Part shown: positions 45,212 to 55,414 of the stretch, piece after piece | Layout of the letters: the number at the start of each line of letters is the position of its first letter | Numbering within the stretch: position 1 is the stretch's first letter | NCBI GenBank assembly: GCA_002438785.1 | Contig: DJQS01000007.1 | Coordinates: 73,716 to 137,715 of the forward strand | Direction: 5' to 3' | DNA from: Caryophanales bacterium UBA6380 | GTDB taxonomy: Bacteria; Bacillota_I; Bacilli_A; RFN20; CAG-826 | Length of the DNA stretch: 64,000 nt | Position numbers and translations under genes: made by a program | Notes under the pieces: model-generated | The model's database searches: none | Seen by the model: only the letters and a program-made list of their open reading frames with translations | What the model was told of the DNA's origin: nothing

Positions 45212-46301
45212 AGAAACTTTTTTAAAGGTTATTGAGACATTAAATGCTCCTAAAAACCTAGACTATCAATTTTTATATGGAGTTTATAAAGCTGTTAGCG
45301 AAACGATAATAGAGGTAATGAATTCTACTGAGGGTTATAATTTTACTCCGTTGAATCCTGTTACTGTTATTCTATATATTATAAATGAATATGCCTATGC
45401 GACATTAAAACTAGATAAAAATAGCATTTATAATTTATCTAATGACGAAAAATTTTCAAATTTATTAGCCTCAACTTGTGCTGATAAATATATTACAAAT
45501 GAACAATTAAGTTATAAGTCTCAATCTTATCTTAATAGATTTTCTCCTAGTGTATCTACATTATCATTATATTTAAATTTTATTTTAAGAAGTTTAGAAT
45601 CTATTAAAACTAAAAATCAATATAATAAATTAGTTAGTGATATGTTAAAGAAAGCATTTTCTATGGGTAAGTGCATATTAAATTTATTAATTGATGGTTT
45701 TGAAACTGAAGCATTTTCGACATGGAGAACTTTGCATGAGAATGAATGCATACTTATGTGTTTAATTAAATATGGAGAGCCTATTTTTAAAGCATATTTT
45801 AGACATGTAACATATGCTATTGCTTATAGAAAACAAATTAAAAGTAAAGAAGAAACTGATAAGATTTTTGAAGAAATTAAGTTCAATATGAAAGAGCATG
45901 ATCTTAAAAGTAAAGACATGAAAAAATATATAGAATATGGTTATTTGTTTGCTATTAAAAATATTAATTTAAATACTGATTTCAAATTAAATTTTCGCGA
46001 TGGTGTGGAGAAATTAGCAGGGTTAAGTGAATATTCAAAAGTATATGAAATGAGTAGTGAAATTTCTCATAGTTCCCCATTACTCTTGTATTCAAAAAAA
46101 GAATACTACTATGCTATAACAATTATAAATTTATATGAATCTTTTTTTAGGCTTGAGAAGATCTTTGAAGAGTATTATAAGCAAAATGTTGAAGAAAAAA
46201 TTGCCTTACAATATTCAATTTTAAAAGCCACCTATTTAAGGCAGCTTCATTATATTCATCAAGATTTTTCTAATAGTTTTAAAATTGGACCAGAGAATTA
46301 A
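45189..46301 (+). CDS. DUF5677-like protein after addA
   Basis: About 370 residues, helical, soluble. The stretch G-F-E-T-E-A-F-S-T-W-R-T-L-H-E-N-E and the following helix with Y-F-R-H resemble DUF5677 proteins, which are of unknown function. The ATG at 45189 follows GAGGTTAAGG inside the end of the upstream gene. The last gene of the addBA run; its stop abuts the convergent nucleoside kinase gene with no gap. Confidence 0.62.
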   Translation: MKGIIYDKETFLKVIETLNAPKNLDYQFLYGVYKAVSETIIEVMNSTEGYNFTPLNPVTVILYIINEYAYATLKLDKNSIYNLSNDEKFSNLLASTCADKYITNEQLSYKSQSYLNRFSPSVSTLSLYLNFILRSLESIKTKNQYNKLVSDMLKKAFSMGKCILNLLIDGFETEAFSTWRTLHENECILMCLIKYGEPIFKAYFRHVTYAIAYRKQIKSKEETDKIFEEIKFNMKEHDLKSKDMKKYIEYGYLFAIKNINLNTDFKLNFRDGVEKLAGLSEYSKVYEMSSEISHSSPLLLYSKKEYYYAITIINLYESFFRLEKIFEEYYKQNVEEKIALQYSILKATYLRQLHYIHQDFSNSFKIGPEN

Positions 46302-47954
46302 TTATTTAGAAAGTTTTCCATCTCGATAGCAATTTCCTCCAATAAATTCTCTTAATAAAGAATTACATGGAATCCATTTCTCATCAATGTCTTTAAAGTA
46401 CTTGCAAAGTCTTATTAGTCTTTCAGCTTCAGGAAAATATCTATTATCAGGTTCAATTTTTGACAATAGTGGCATAGCGTATTTCTTTAAAACACATAGT
46501 TCATAATTCAAGAAGCTATCAAAAACATAGTCTGCATCTTCTTGAGTGTTATAAATCCATTTAAATTCTCCTTTTCTAACATTTGGCCACATCGAAAATG
46601 TTTCTTCTGCGCTAGCATTACGATATTTAAAATCACGAACTATCCTTCTTAATAATCTTATATCTGTTATTGATATTGGATTTTCCCTATCAATATTAAT
46701 TTGAGCTTGAGGAGATATATAAATCTTAAACTTTAAAAACTTAGGAATAAGACTTGTCATATCTTCATTTAATGCATGTATTCCTTCAATAACAATAGGA
46801 TCTCTTTCACTAATTTTCAATGTTCTACCAGGATTCCTTTTATTTGTTTTAAAATCGAAAACAGGTAAAGTTACAATTTTTCCATCTAAAAGGTCAACGA
46901 TATCTTTATTGAACTGCTCTTTATCTAGAGCATCAATTGCTTCAAAATCAGGTGTTCCATCCTCGCCAAGAGGAACATTTTCCCTTGTTTTATAATAATC
47001 ATCTAATGAGATTCTAATTGGATGAATTCCACGAGATTCAAGTTCCATTACTAAGCGATCACTAAAAGTTGTTTTTCCACTGCTACTAGGTCCAGCTATA
47101 CAAATTAGTCTAATATTATCAATTCTATCTTCAATTCTTTGACCTAATTCACATAACATGCGGTATTGTCTATTTTCACAAATATTAATTGTTTCTACTG
47201 CATCAGTGTTTTTAATAGAAGTATTAATTCCACTAACTGAGTCCATTCCAACTAAATTTCCCCAATATTGAGCATCAAAAAGTGCACTTGAAAACGTTGG
47301 TTCATCTTTAAATGTAGGAATTTTTCCTCCTAAATCACTTCGAGGATAAGAAATTAATAAACCAGGAGAATACACCCTTAATATGAAATTTTTTAAATAA
47401 CCAGTTGAAGGAACCATTCTCCCAAACATATAGTTATAGTAATCTCCACATTTATAAAAATGTACATTTTTCTCTGGACGATATTTGATGACTTTGGCTT
47501 TATCATCCATCCCAAATCTCTTATACATCGCTAGAGCTTTTTCTTTATCGACTAGCATTCTTTCAAAAGGTAGGTCATCATTAACGAGTTCTTGCATTTT
47601 GTCACTAATAGCATTTACCATATTGACGTTAACGAGTTTATTTTTATTTAACACCTGAGCATATATAGATCTAGATACACTGTATGTCAACTTAAATTTT
47701 AAATTTGGGTATAAAATATGGCTAGCCATACAAAATAAATATCTTATAGAATTTTCATAAATTCCCATAGCACTAGAACTTTTTAATGTTAAAAAGCGAA
47801 CATCTGCATCGAAATCAATTTGATAATCTAAATCTCTTGTTCGATTATTAACTCTTGCACATATTATGTTTTTATCATTATTTGTTAAATCAATAAGTTT
47901 AATTTTTTTGTCAAAAAAAAGTTCTTTACTATCTAATTTTATTTTAAAACTCAT
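46302..47954 (-). CDS. TGS-domain nucleoside (uridine-type) kinase
   Basis: A 550-residue protein joining an N-terminal region like the editing/second domain of threonyl-tRNA synthetase (about residues 1-200; Y-F-L/C-x-x-A-S-H region) with a uridine-kinase domain from about 275. The kinase has P-loop A-G-P-S-S-S-G-K-T-T, D-D-Y-Y-K-T-R-E-N-V, F-E-A-I-D-A-L-D and V-I-E-G-I-H-A-L-N. Such fused proteins are common in Firmicutes and annotated as nucleoside kinases. AAAGGAG precedes the start. Confidence 0.9.
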   Translation of the reverse strand: MSFKIKLDSKELFFDKKIKLIDLTNNDKNIICARVNNRTRDLDYQIDFDADVRFLTLKSSSAMGIYENSIRYLFCMASHILYPNLKFKLTYSVSRSIYAQVLNKNKLVNVNMVNAISDKMQELVNDDLPFERMLVDKEKALAMYKRFGMDDKAKVIKYRPEKNVHFYKCGDYYNYMFGRMVPSTGYLKNFILRVYSPGLLISYPRSDLGGKIPTFKDEPTFSSALFDAQYWGNLVGMDSVSGINTSIKNTDAVETINICENRQYRMLCELGQRIEDRIDNIRLICIAGPSSSGKTTFSDRLVMELESRGIHPIRISLDDYYKTRENVPLGEDGTPDFEAIDALDKEQFNKDIVDLLDGKIVTLPVFDFKTNKRNPGRTLKISERDPIVIEGIHALNEDMTSLIPKFLKFKIYISPQAQINIDRENPISITDIRLLRRIVRDFKYRNASAEETFSMWPNVRKGEFKWIYNTQEDADYVFDSFLNYELCVLKKYAMPLLSKIEPDNRYFPEAERLIRLCKYFKDIDEKWIPCNSLLREFIGGNCYRDGKLSK

Positions 47955-48063
47955 TTAATTACTCCTTTGTTTAAAGTAAATAAATTTTACCATAGGAAAA
48001 ATAACTACTCAATTGTTTGTTAATTATAAGTATAATACCTTATAATAAATAAGGAGGTGGAAC

Positions 48064-49341
48064 ATGGTATTGTATATAATTTTAATAATCTCTATAATTT
48101 GTTTATTTTTATTAATTGCTTTATTAATTATAAATTTAAAAAGTAAAAGTGATAATAAATATATAAATAATCAATCAAGTAATAATGACTTTATGAAAGA
48201 AGTTGGAATCTTAAATAATAAAATTGAGGAACTTCCAGATAAAGTTAATAAATTAAATTCAGAGTCGATATTTAATAACTTTAGTACTATGAAAGAAAAT
48301 TTAAACGAATCTAACACTAAATTTAATAATAATTTGTCTGATAATTTTAGCAAATTTAAAGATTCTATTGATGACAAAATAGATAAAAAGTTTATAAATT
48401 TAAATGATTTATTGCAAGATAAATTAAATGAAATGAATAGCAAAGTTGAAGATAAATTAAAAAGTGGATTTAATACTAATAATGATTCTTTAATTAAAGT
48501 TAATGATGCTTTAATAAAAATAACAGAATCTCAAAAAAATCTTGATGCATTAAATAACGAAGTTACTAAATTAAATGGCATTCTTGATACAACTCAAACA
48601 AGAGGAAAATATGGCGAAGCTATTTTAGGAGATATCTTATATCAAGTATTTGGAGACACACAAGGAATTTATGAGGAACAATACGCTTTTAAAAATGGAA
48701 AAATTGCTGATGCTATTGTTAGAATGCCATCACCTATTAATATAGTCGCTATAGATTCAAAATTTAGTTTTGTTGATTTTGAAAGATTGTTTGATAATGT
48801 CAATGAATCAAGTGATATTGAATTGAAAAAAAGCTTTAAGTCTAGACTAAGAGAACAAATTCAAAAAATAAGTAAGGATTATATTATTAAAAATGTTACT
48901 GCAGAGTATGCAATAATGTTTATACCAAGCGATGGTATATATCAATATATTCAAAAAGATAATGACCTTTATAATGGTATTGTTTTGTTTGCTCAAAAAA
49001 ATAAAATTTTATTAACTTCACCTAGTACATTGCAAGCTGTTTTACTTAATTTAAATGTCTTTAGAATTAATATTCAAACTAAGAATAATATTGATGATAT
49101 ATTAAAACAATTAGAATTATTTCAAAAGGAATCAAAAAAAGTTGTTGATCAATGGGAAAAATATTCTAAGGAAGTTGATGTTATATTAAATAAGAAGAGA
49201 GAATTTGAAGATACATTAAATAAACTAAATAATAGAGCTATAAGAATTAATAGTCGAGTCAGTAGTTCTGAACTCATTGAGAATAAAAAAGAAGGGAAAA
49301 ATGATACTGTTAACGATATGGAAAATGTAGAAAACAATTAA
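48064..49341 (+). CDS. rmuC: RmuC-family DNA recombination protein
   Basis: A 425-residue protein with an N-terminal transmembrane helix (residues about 3-25), a long coiled coil (about 40-170) and a C-terminal nuclease-like RmuC domain with R-G-K-Y-G-E-A-I-L-G, A-I-D-S-K-F-S-F and M-F-I-P-S-D-G-I-Y. RmuC limits inversions between short repeats and also acts in phage defence in some species. An AAGGAGGTGG ribosome binding site is strong. Confidence 0.92.
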   Translation: MVLYIILIISIICLFLLIALLIINLKSKSDNKYINNQSSNNDFMKEVGILNNKIEELPDKVNKLNSESIFNNFSTMKENLNESNTKFNNNLSDNFSKFKDSIDDKIDKKFINLNDLLQDKLNEMNSKVEDKLKSGFNTNNDSLIKVNDALIKITESQKNLDALNNEVTKLNGILDTTQTRGKYGEAILGDILYQVFGDTQGIYEEQYAFKNGKIADAIVRMPSPINIVAIDSKFSFVDFERLFDNVNESSDIELKKSFKSRLREQIQKISKDYIIKNVTAEYAIMFIPSDGIYQYIQKDNDLYNGIVLFAQKNKILLTSPSTLQAVLLNLNVFRINIQTKNNIDDILKQLELFQKESKKVVDQWEKYSKEVDVILNKKREFEDTLNKLNNRAIRINSRVSSSELIENKKEGKNDTVNDMENVENN

Positions 49342-49374
49342 GAATAGCACTGTTTTTTACTAAAGGATGTATTT

Positions 49375-51135
49375 ATGTATATAGAAAAGATTAAAAGTTT
49401 AAATGATTTTAAAAAATTAGATAAGAGCGATTTAATCCCTTTATCTAATGAAATTAGAGACGCATTGATAAATAAAACTTCCCTAGTTGGAGGACATGTT
49501 GGTCCTAATTTAGGAGATATAGAGTTAACAATTGCTCTACATTATGTTTTTAATTCTCCTATTGATAAGATAATTTTTGATGTATCCCATCAAACATACA
49601 CTCATAAAATTTTAACAGGTCGAGGTTATGCATTTATAAATAAAAATGATTATCATGATGTTACTGGTTTTTATAATACCAAAGAAAGTGAGCATGATTT
49701 ATTTAATTTAGGTCATACTTCAACTAGCATTTCTTTAGGATTAGGTATGGCAAAAGGAAGAAATTTAAATAATGAAAAATATAATGTTATATCTATTATT
49801 GGTGATGGGTCATTAGGTGGTGGCGAAGCTTTAGAAGCATTAGATAATATAAAAGAAATTGGTGGTAATTTTATATTAATTGTCAACGATAATGATATGT
49901 CAATTAGTGAAAACCATGGAGAAATTTATGATAATTTAAAAAAATTAAGAGAAACTGGCGGTGAATATCAATTTAATTTGTTTAAAATTTTAGGATTGGA
50001 TTATGCTTACTTAGACAATGGAAATGATATCTATTCATTAATTCATTTTTTGAATAAATATAAAGATATAAGCCATCCAATTGTTCTTCATATTAAAACA
50101 ATTAAAGGAGAAGGGTATAAATTTGCTGAATTAGAGAAAGAAAGATTTCATTATTCGTTACCTTATGATATAAAAACAGGTGAATTAAAAAGTAAAGAAG
50201 ATTTAAGCAAAGATTTAAGTGAAATTACCTTTGATTTTCTATCTCATAAAATGGATTTAGATAATAAAGTAGTTGCAATTACAGCTGCTACCCCATCTGT
50301 TATAGCTTTTAATTTAGAAAGAAGAAAAAAATATTCAAAACAATTTATTGATGTTGGCATATGTGAACAGCATGCTATTGGATTATTATCTGGTTTAGCA
50401 AAAGCAAAGGCAAAAGCCTATTTTGCAGTATATGCTAGTTTCATGCAAAGAGGATATGATCAAATATCTCAAGATTTTTCATTAAATAATAATCCAGGAA
50501 CTATTTTAGTTTTTGAAAATTCTATATTTTCTATGACTTCAATGACTCATCTAGGAATTTTTGATATTGCTTTTTTAAGTAATATTCCTAATTTAATTTA
50601 TTTAGATCCTACAAATATAGATGAATATTTAGATATGTTAGAATTTTCTTATAACAATAAGAAATATCCTTTAGCAATTAGAGTACCTGTTAATTTTATT
50701 AAAGATGATAATTATAAAAAAATAGATTTTAATAAAATTAATAAGAATTTAATTTATTCAAAAGGTAAGGATATTGCTATTTTTGCTGTTGGTAATTTAT
50801 TCGAATTAGCAAAAGAAATAAGTATGGATTTAATTAAGAAAAATATTAATATAACTCTTGTAAAACCTATTTATTTAAATGAAGTAGATTATGAAACTCT
50901 AGATTTATTACTACTAGATCATAATCTATTTATAACATTAGAAGATTCAATTCTTGATGGTGGCTATGGGCAAAAAATATCCTCTTATTTAGGTAAAAAG
51001 CCTGCAAAAGTTTATAATTTTGGAATAAAAAAGAAATTTTATGATAGTTTCAATCCAAAGCAAGTATTAGAAGAATGTGGTATTAGTAAAGAAAATGTCA
51101 TAAATTTAATTCTAAAAGAATTAAATGGAAATTGA
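49375..51135 (+). CDS. dxs: 1-deoxy-D-xylulose-5-phosphate synthase
   Basis: First enzyme of the MEP isoprenoid pathway; joins pyruvate and glyceraldehyde-3-phosphate using thiamine diphosphate. A 586-residue protein with G-G-H-V-G-P-N-L-G (near 37), D-V-S-H-Q-T-Y-T-H-K-I-L-T-G-R, TPP motif G-D-G-S-L-G-G-G-E-A then N-D-N-D-M-S-I-S, and C-E-Q-H-A-I-G in the pyrimidine domain. It is slightly shorter than usual (about 620). AAAGGATG is the ribosome binding site. Confidence 0.93.
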   Translation: MYIEKIKSLNDFKKLDKSDLIPLSNEIRDALINKTSLVGGHVGPNLGDIELTIALHYVFNSPIDKIIFDVSHQTYTHKILTGRGYAFINKNDYHDVTGFYNTKESEHDLFNLGHTSTSISLGLGMAKGRNLNNEKYNVISIIGDGSLGGGEALEALDNIKEIGGNFILIVNDNDMSISENHGEIYDNLKKLRETGGEYQFNLFKILGLDYAYLDNGNDIYSLIHFLNKYKDISHPIVLHIKTIKGEGYKFAELEKERFHYSLPYDIKTGELKSKEDLSKDLSEITFDFLSHKMDLDNKVVAITAATPSVIAFNLERRKKYSKQFIDVGICEQHAIGLLSGLAKAKAKAYFAVYASFMQRGYDQISQDFSLNNNPGTILVFENSIFSMTSMTHLGIFDIAFLSNIPNLIYLDPTNIDEYLDMLEFSYNNKKYPLAIRVPVNFIKDDNYKKIDFNKINKNLIYSKGKDIAIFAVGNLFELAKEISMDLIKKNINITLVKPIYLNEVDYETLDLLLLDHNLFITLEDSILDGGYGQKISSYLGKKPAKVYNFGIKKKFYDSFNPKQVLEECGISKENVINLILKELNGN

Positions 51136-51178
51136 TTTGTTCTTTAACATAGGTGTTAATTTATAAAATCTATCAAAC

Positions 51179-51207
51179 TTGAAAAAAATAATAAAATAAT
51201 TTATTAT
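51179..51207 (+). promoter_or_regulatory. Promoter placed for a leaderless ktrB mRNA
   Basis: A -35 of TTGAAA (51179-51184), 17 bp spacer, -10 of TATTAT (51202-51207), then 7 bp to the ktrB ATG at 51215. There is no ribosome binding site. This is the best-supported leaderless promoter in the window. Confidence 0.6.
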
Positions 51208-51214
51208 TTTTAAG

Positions 51215-52621
51215 ATGAAAAAAACAAATGAAGAAATAAAGATCAAAAGAAAATTTAAATTAAAACCTGTTTATACTATCATGATTTCTTTTGCTAGTTT
51301 GATTTTTATTGGTGCAATATTTTTATATTGTCCTTTTTCATTAAATGAAGGAGTAAAAATTAACTTTCTTGATGCTTTATTTACTTCGGTTACCTCGGCT
51401 ACTGTTACTGGATTAGTTTCTTTACCAAATGGAGTGGCTGCTACTTTTAACATTACTGGTCGAATTATTATTAGCATTTTAATTCAACTTGGTGGACTAG
51501 GAGCTGCAACTTTAACTGTTTTAATATTTCTTATTACTAGTAAAAAATTATCTTTATCAGAACAATCATTAATAAAAGAGACTTGGAATTTAAGAAATTA
51601 TAAAAGCATTAAAAGGATTTTTTATTATATTATTTTAATTACATTTTCAGTTGAAATTATTGGGATGTTTTTTTCTTTTTTAGATTTTAGATATATTCAA
51701 AAATTACCTTTAGCAGATAGTTTTGGATATGCTTTTTTTCATTCACTTTCTGCTTTTAATAATGCTGGTATTGATATATTAGGAACTACTTCACTTATTT
51801 CATATCAAAAAGATAGTTATTTATCTATACTTACTGCATTATTAATTATAATTGGAGGACTTGGATATTTTTCAATTGTCGATATCGTTTCTAATAAATT
51901 TAATTTTAAGAAATTTTCTTTACATACAAAGATTGTTTTAACCTATTCATTAGCTTTGATTCTTTTTGGATGGTTAATGATATATTTATGCGAATTAACA
52001 AATAAGGAAACTAATGTAAGTGGAGTCGGTGCCTTTTTTATGAGTGTTTCAACAAGAACCGCTGGATTTACAACCTATGATTTATCTAAATTTAATTATG
52101 GAACCATTGTTATTATGATGATATTGATGTTTGTTGGAGCTTCTCCTGGAGGAACAGGAGGAGGTGTTAAAACAACTGGAATTGCTGTTTTATTTGCTTA
52201 TATTCGTGGTGTTATGACTTCAAAAAAACCTCATTTATATAAAAGATCACTTAGTGATTCTTTGTTTAAAAGAGCACTTCTAGTTATTGCTTTAGGTGGA
52301 ATATTGTTTATAGCTGGCACGACTATTATTTGTTTGTTTGAAGGTGATTATAATTATATTAAGGATGGAATTAAATATAAGGAATATATTCAAGGAGCTA
52401 ATCGATTTGGCTCTTTAGATATTGCTTTTGATACGATGTCAGCTTTTGCTACAGTTGGATTATCAACTGGGATTACACCATATTTAGAAAATGGTAGTAA
52501 AATTGTTTTAATGATTATTATGTATATAGGTCGTATTGGACCATTAACTGTTTCGACTGTTTTTAAACCTAAAAATAATCAAAATGTATTTTATGTGGAA
52601 GAAGATATATCTATTGGATAA
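51215..52621 (+). CDS. ktrB: Potassium uptake channel subunit KtrB
   Basis: The membrane part of the Ktr/Trk potassium uptake system. A 468-residue protein with eight or more helices and four pore-loop repeats, seen as T-V-T-G-L-V, N-N-A-G-I-D, T-R-T-A-G-F and A-T-V-G-L-S. G-G-T-G-G-G-V-K-T-T-G is the usual gate-region loop. ktrA follows 11 bp later as the regulatory ring. Confidence 0.94.
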   Translation: MKKTNEEIKIKRKFKLKPVYTIMISFASLIFIGAIFLYCPFSLNEGVKINFLDALFTSVTSATVTGLVSLPNGVAATFNITGRIIISILIQLGGLGAATLTVLIFLITSKKLSLSEQSLIKETWNLRNYKSIKRIFYYIILITFSVEIIGMFFSFLDFRYIQKLPLADSFGYAFFHSLSAFNNAGIDILGTTSLISYQKDSYLSILTALLIIIGGLGYFSIVDIVSNKFNFKKFSLHTKIVLTYSLALILFGWLMIYLCELTNKETNVSGVGAFFMSVSTRTAGFTTYDLSKFNYGTIVIMMILMFVGASPGGTGGGVKTTGIAVLFAYIRGVMTSKKPHLYKRSLSDSLFKRALLVIALGGILFIAGTTIICLFEGDYNYIKDGIKYKEYIQGANRFGSLDIAFDTMSAFATVGLSTGITPYLENGSKIVLMIIMYIGRIGPLTVSTVFKPKNNQNVFYVEEDISIG

Positions 52622-52632
52622 AGGAGTTAATT

Positions 52633-53289
52633 ATGGCAAAAAAGACAAGTAGTATTGGAATAATTGGACTTGGAAAGTTCGGAATGTGCTTAGCTAATGA
52701 ATTAGTTAATTCTGGTAAAGAAATTGTTTGTATCGATAAGGATGAAAAAAAGGTAAAAAAGGCTTTAGAATTTTGTGAATATGCTTTTGTTTGCGAAGAT
52801 ATTACTAAAGCAAACCTAGAAGAAGCAGGATTTAAGGAATGTTCAGCAATTGTTGTTTGTATTGGTGAGCATATGGATACAGCGATTTTTGCAACATTAA
52901 ATGCCTTATCTTTAGGCTCTAGTAAAGTTATTGCTATGAGTAATACTGATGAACAAGGCTTAGTTTTAGAAAAACTAGGTGCTGAAGTTATTTATCCTTA
53001 TAAAGATAGTGCAGATCATTTAGCTAAAAGAATTTTATCCAATAATGTATTAGATTTTATTTCGCTTAATGATGAAGTTGAAATTTGTGAAGTTAAAATT
53101 CCTAAAAGTTATATAGGAATTTCAATTAAAGATACTGATTTTCGTAAAAAATATGGAATAAATATTATTGCTATCGAGCAAGGAGATAAAATTATTACTC
53201 GAATTGAGCCAGATTATGTTTTGCAAAATACTGATACTTTAGTAGTTTTAGGTGAAAAGAAATATCTACGTAAATTTGAAGGAAAATAA
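52633..53289 (+). CDS. ktrA: Potassium uptake regulator KtrA (RCK domain)
   Basis: A 218-residue cytosolic subunit that forms an octameric ring under KtrB and opens it on ATP or NAD(H) binding; RCK_C domains often bind c-di-AMP. The N-terminal Rossmann fold has G-L-G-K-F-G-M (residues about 11-17) and C-I-D-K-D, and a C-terminal RCK_C part begins near 140. AAAGGAG ribosome binding site. Its end is 1 bp from the convergent trmD. Confidence 0.94.
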   Translation: MAKKTSSIGIIGLGKFGMCLANELVNSGKEIVCIDKDEKKVKKALEFCEYAFVCEDITKANLEEAGFKECSAIVVCIGEHMDTAIFATLNALSLGSSKVIAMSNTDEQGLVLEKLGAEVIYPYKDSADHLAKRILSNNVLDFISLNDEVEICEVKIPKSYIGISIKDTDFRKKYGINIIAIEQGDKIITRIEPDYVLQNTDTLVVLGEKKYLRKFEGK

Positions 53290-53290
53290 T

Positions 53291-54070
53291 TTATTTATCT
53301 TTTTTAATAAATTTCTTTCCTTTTGTGATTGCTAACAACTCATCTTTTGTTTGAATATTATTTTCTCTTTCTTTTAATATTTTAATATCTTCTTTAGTTA
53401 ATTTATATTTATTATAAAGATCAGGTCGATACTTCTTCGTTAAGGTTAAACGATGATATTGATGGTATTTATATATCTCTTTGTGATTACCGCTATATAA
53501 AATATCAGGAACTTTATCACCTTTAAAATCATATGGTTCAGTATATTGAGGATATTCTAATAAGTTATTATTAAATGATTCATCGATAATACTTTCTTCA
53601 CTAATTACACCTTTAATTAATCTAGAAATAGCATCAATTAAACACATTGAAGCTATTTCTCCACCAGTTAAGATAAAATCTCCAATAGATATTTCTTCAT
53701 CAAAATATTTATTAATTCGTGCATCAATTCCTTCATAATGTCCACATAAAATTAAAATTTCTTCTTTTTTTGATAATTCATAAGCTTTTTCTTCATTAAA
53801 TGTAATTCCTTTTGGAGACATGATTATTTTATATGTATTATAATTAGAATTTTTAATTAGAGCATCATAAATTGGTTGAGCTTTTAAAATTAAACCAGCA
53901 CCTCCACCAATAGGAGGAGTGTCTACACGATGATATTTATCTAAAGTATAATCTCTAATATTTATAAGCTTAACTTCAATTAATCCTTTTGAAACAGCTC
54001 TAGCAATAATTGAACTAGATAAAAATGAATCATACATTTCTTTAAATAAAGTTAATATTATAAATTTCAT
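53291..54070 (-). CDS. trmD: tRNA (guanine-N1-)-methyltransferase
   Basis: Methylates G37 next to the anticodon, preventing frameshifts. A 259-residue trefoil-knot SPOUT enzyme. Marks: P-I-G-G-G-A-G-L-I-L-K, L-C-G-H-Y-E-G-I-D-A-R, S-I-G-D-F-I-L-T-G-G-E. It overlaps rimM by 1 bp and is the last gene of the rpsP-khpA-rimM-trmD operon. Confidence 0.96.
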   Translation of the reverse strand: MKFIILTLFKEMYDSFLSSSIIARAVSKGLIEVKLINIRDYTLDKYHRVDTPPIGGGAGLILKAQPIYDALIKNSNYNTYKIIMSPKGITFNEEKAYELSKKEEILILCGHYEGIDARINKYFDEEISIGDFILTGGEIASMCLIDAISRLIKGVISEESIIDESFNNNLLEYPQYTEPYDFKGDKVPDILYSGNHKEIYKYHQYHRLTLTKKYRPDLYNKYKLTKEDIKILKERENNIQTKDELLAITKGKKFIKKDK

Positions 54071-54576
54071 TAAGATAATAATCCTTCAATATAATGAATG
54101 ATAATTTGATGATTTTCTAAATCAACTTTTTTAATAAAAAAATCATTAAATGGAATAAAATAATATTTTTTGTTATATAAAACTTTTAATGTTATTTGAG
54201 CAGGGAATTCTTCAACTTTATTAATAACACCTAAATTTTTTCCATCTTCAGTAATTACATTTAAAGAAATTAAATCATTATAAAAATATTCGTTTTTATT
54301 TAAAATGCTTTTATCTTTTAAAGCAAATATCTCAGTATTTTTAAATAAAAACCCTTCAGATTCACTATTAATTTCTTTAAATTTAACTACATAAAAATTA
54401 GAATCTTTTTTATATGAACTATTTACAGTAATAGGTATAAATTCATCATTTTTTTGATAATATAAAATAGAATCTTTAGAAAAACGAAGTGTAGGAAAAG
54501 AAGAAGTAACATATATTTTAACTTCCCCTTTTAAACCGATTGTATTAACTATTTTTCCAACACTTAAATATTCCAT
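54070..54576 (-). CDS. rimM: Ribosome maturation factor RimM
   Basis: Binds S19 and helps 30S assembly. A 168-residue protein with the N-terminal V-G-K-I-V-N-T-I-G-L-K-G-E-V-K-I and the C-terminal PRC-barrel region. The operon order after rpsP and khpA is standard. A small hairpin, GGAGAATAAAATCTCC on the minus strand, lies just before it at the khpA stop. Confidence 0.92.
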   Translation of the reverse strand: MEYLSVGKIVNTIGLKGEVKIYVTSSFPTLRFSKDSILYYQKNDEFIPITVNSSYKKDSNFYVVKFKEINSESEGFLFKNTEIFALKDKSILNKNEYFYNDLISLNVITEDGKNLGVINKVEEFPAQITLKVLYNKKYYFIPFNDFFIKKVDLENHQIIIHYIEGLLS

Positions 54577-54593
54577 AAAAAATAAAGGAGATT

Positions 54594-54857
54594 TTATTCT
54601 CCTTTTTCCTTATCAAATGATTCAAATTTAATATGAACTCTTTTTCCTTCAAGTTTACCAGCAATACTTACTATATCTCTAATAGCATAAGCTACACAGC
54701 CTTTTTTGCCAATTAAATGTGCTGTATCATTATTTTCACTTACTATCAAATAAGTAATATCTTTTTCGCTATCTTGAGGAACTTCTCTAATTAAAATTGA
54801 TTCAGGTTTACTTACAAAAGGATCGATAATTGTGTGAATTAATTTAATATAATCCAT
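54594..54857 (-). CDS. khpA: KH-domain RNA-binding protein KhpA
   Basis: An 87-residue single KH domain that acts with KhpB in RNA binding and cell-division control in Firmicutes. The G-x-x-G RNA loop is G-K-K-G in H-L-I-G-K-K-G. It starts 2 bp after rpsP. Confidence 0.92.
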   Translation of the reverse strand: MDYIKLIHTIIDPFVSKPESILIREVPQDSEKDITYLIVSENNDTAHLIGKKGCVAYAIRDIVSIAGKLEGKRVHIKFESFDKEKGE

Positions 54858-54859
54858 AA

Positions 54860-55180
54860 TTATTTAGCTTTCTTTGTAATTTTAGTTGAAACAACTTTAA
54901 CTTTATGAGAAGTTTCACCCTTAGTACTTTTTGCTTTTGCAATGACATCCTTAGCATTTAAAATAGCTTTAATTGTATCGCTATATTGAGCGCCAGTATT
55001 AAGCCATTTAATAGCTGCTTCTTCGTTTATAACTGCATTAGCAATACCCTTACTAGGATCATAATATCCGATTTGTTCAATACATCTTCCATCACGAGAA
55101 TATCTTGAATCAGCAACGACAATTCTATAAAAAGGATCATCGTGTCTACCAGTTCTAGTTAGTCTTAATTTTACTGCCAT
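54860..55180 (-). CDS. rpsP: 30S ribosomal protein S16
   Basis: Small-subunit assembly protein S16, first gene of the rpsP-khpA-rimM-trmD operon. About 106 residues with the N-terminal [10 protein letters not shown], then [10 protein letters not shown] and G-Y-Y-D-P. The ATG at 55180 is preferred to the one 18 bp upstream because AAAGGAG precedes it and it starts like other S16 proteins. Confidence 0.97.
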   Translation of the reverse strand: MAVKLRLTRTGRHDDPFYRIVVADSRYSRDGRCIEQIGYYDPSKGIANAVINEEAAIKWLNTGAQYSDTIKAILNAKDVIAKAKSTKGETSHKVKVVSTKITKKAK

Positions 55181-55322
55181 AATTTTATCTCCTTTCAATC
55201 AAATTGATTATAATATTCTAAAATAGATGTGTCAAGTATAAATACTTTACAGGTGATACGAACTTTTATCTTGCATAATATAATAAAATTATGTTATTAT
55301 TTTATGGCTTTAAAAAGCGTAT

Positions 55323-55400
55323 GGCGAAATTGGAGAAGAGGCCTAACTCACCTGGCTGTGAACCAGGCATTCACCGGTTCGAATCCGGTATTTCGCCCCA
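55323..55400 (+). tRNA. tRNA-His (GTG)
   Basis: A complete cloverleaf with G-1 encoded at 55323 opposite C73. Acceptor GCGAAAT/ATTTCGC, anticodon stem CCTGG/CCAGG with loop CTGTGAA (anticodon GTG), T-arm with TTCGAAT. CCA is encoded. It marks the left edge of the accessory island. Confidence 0.96.
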
Positions 55401-55414
55401 TTAAGACACTGATT

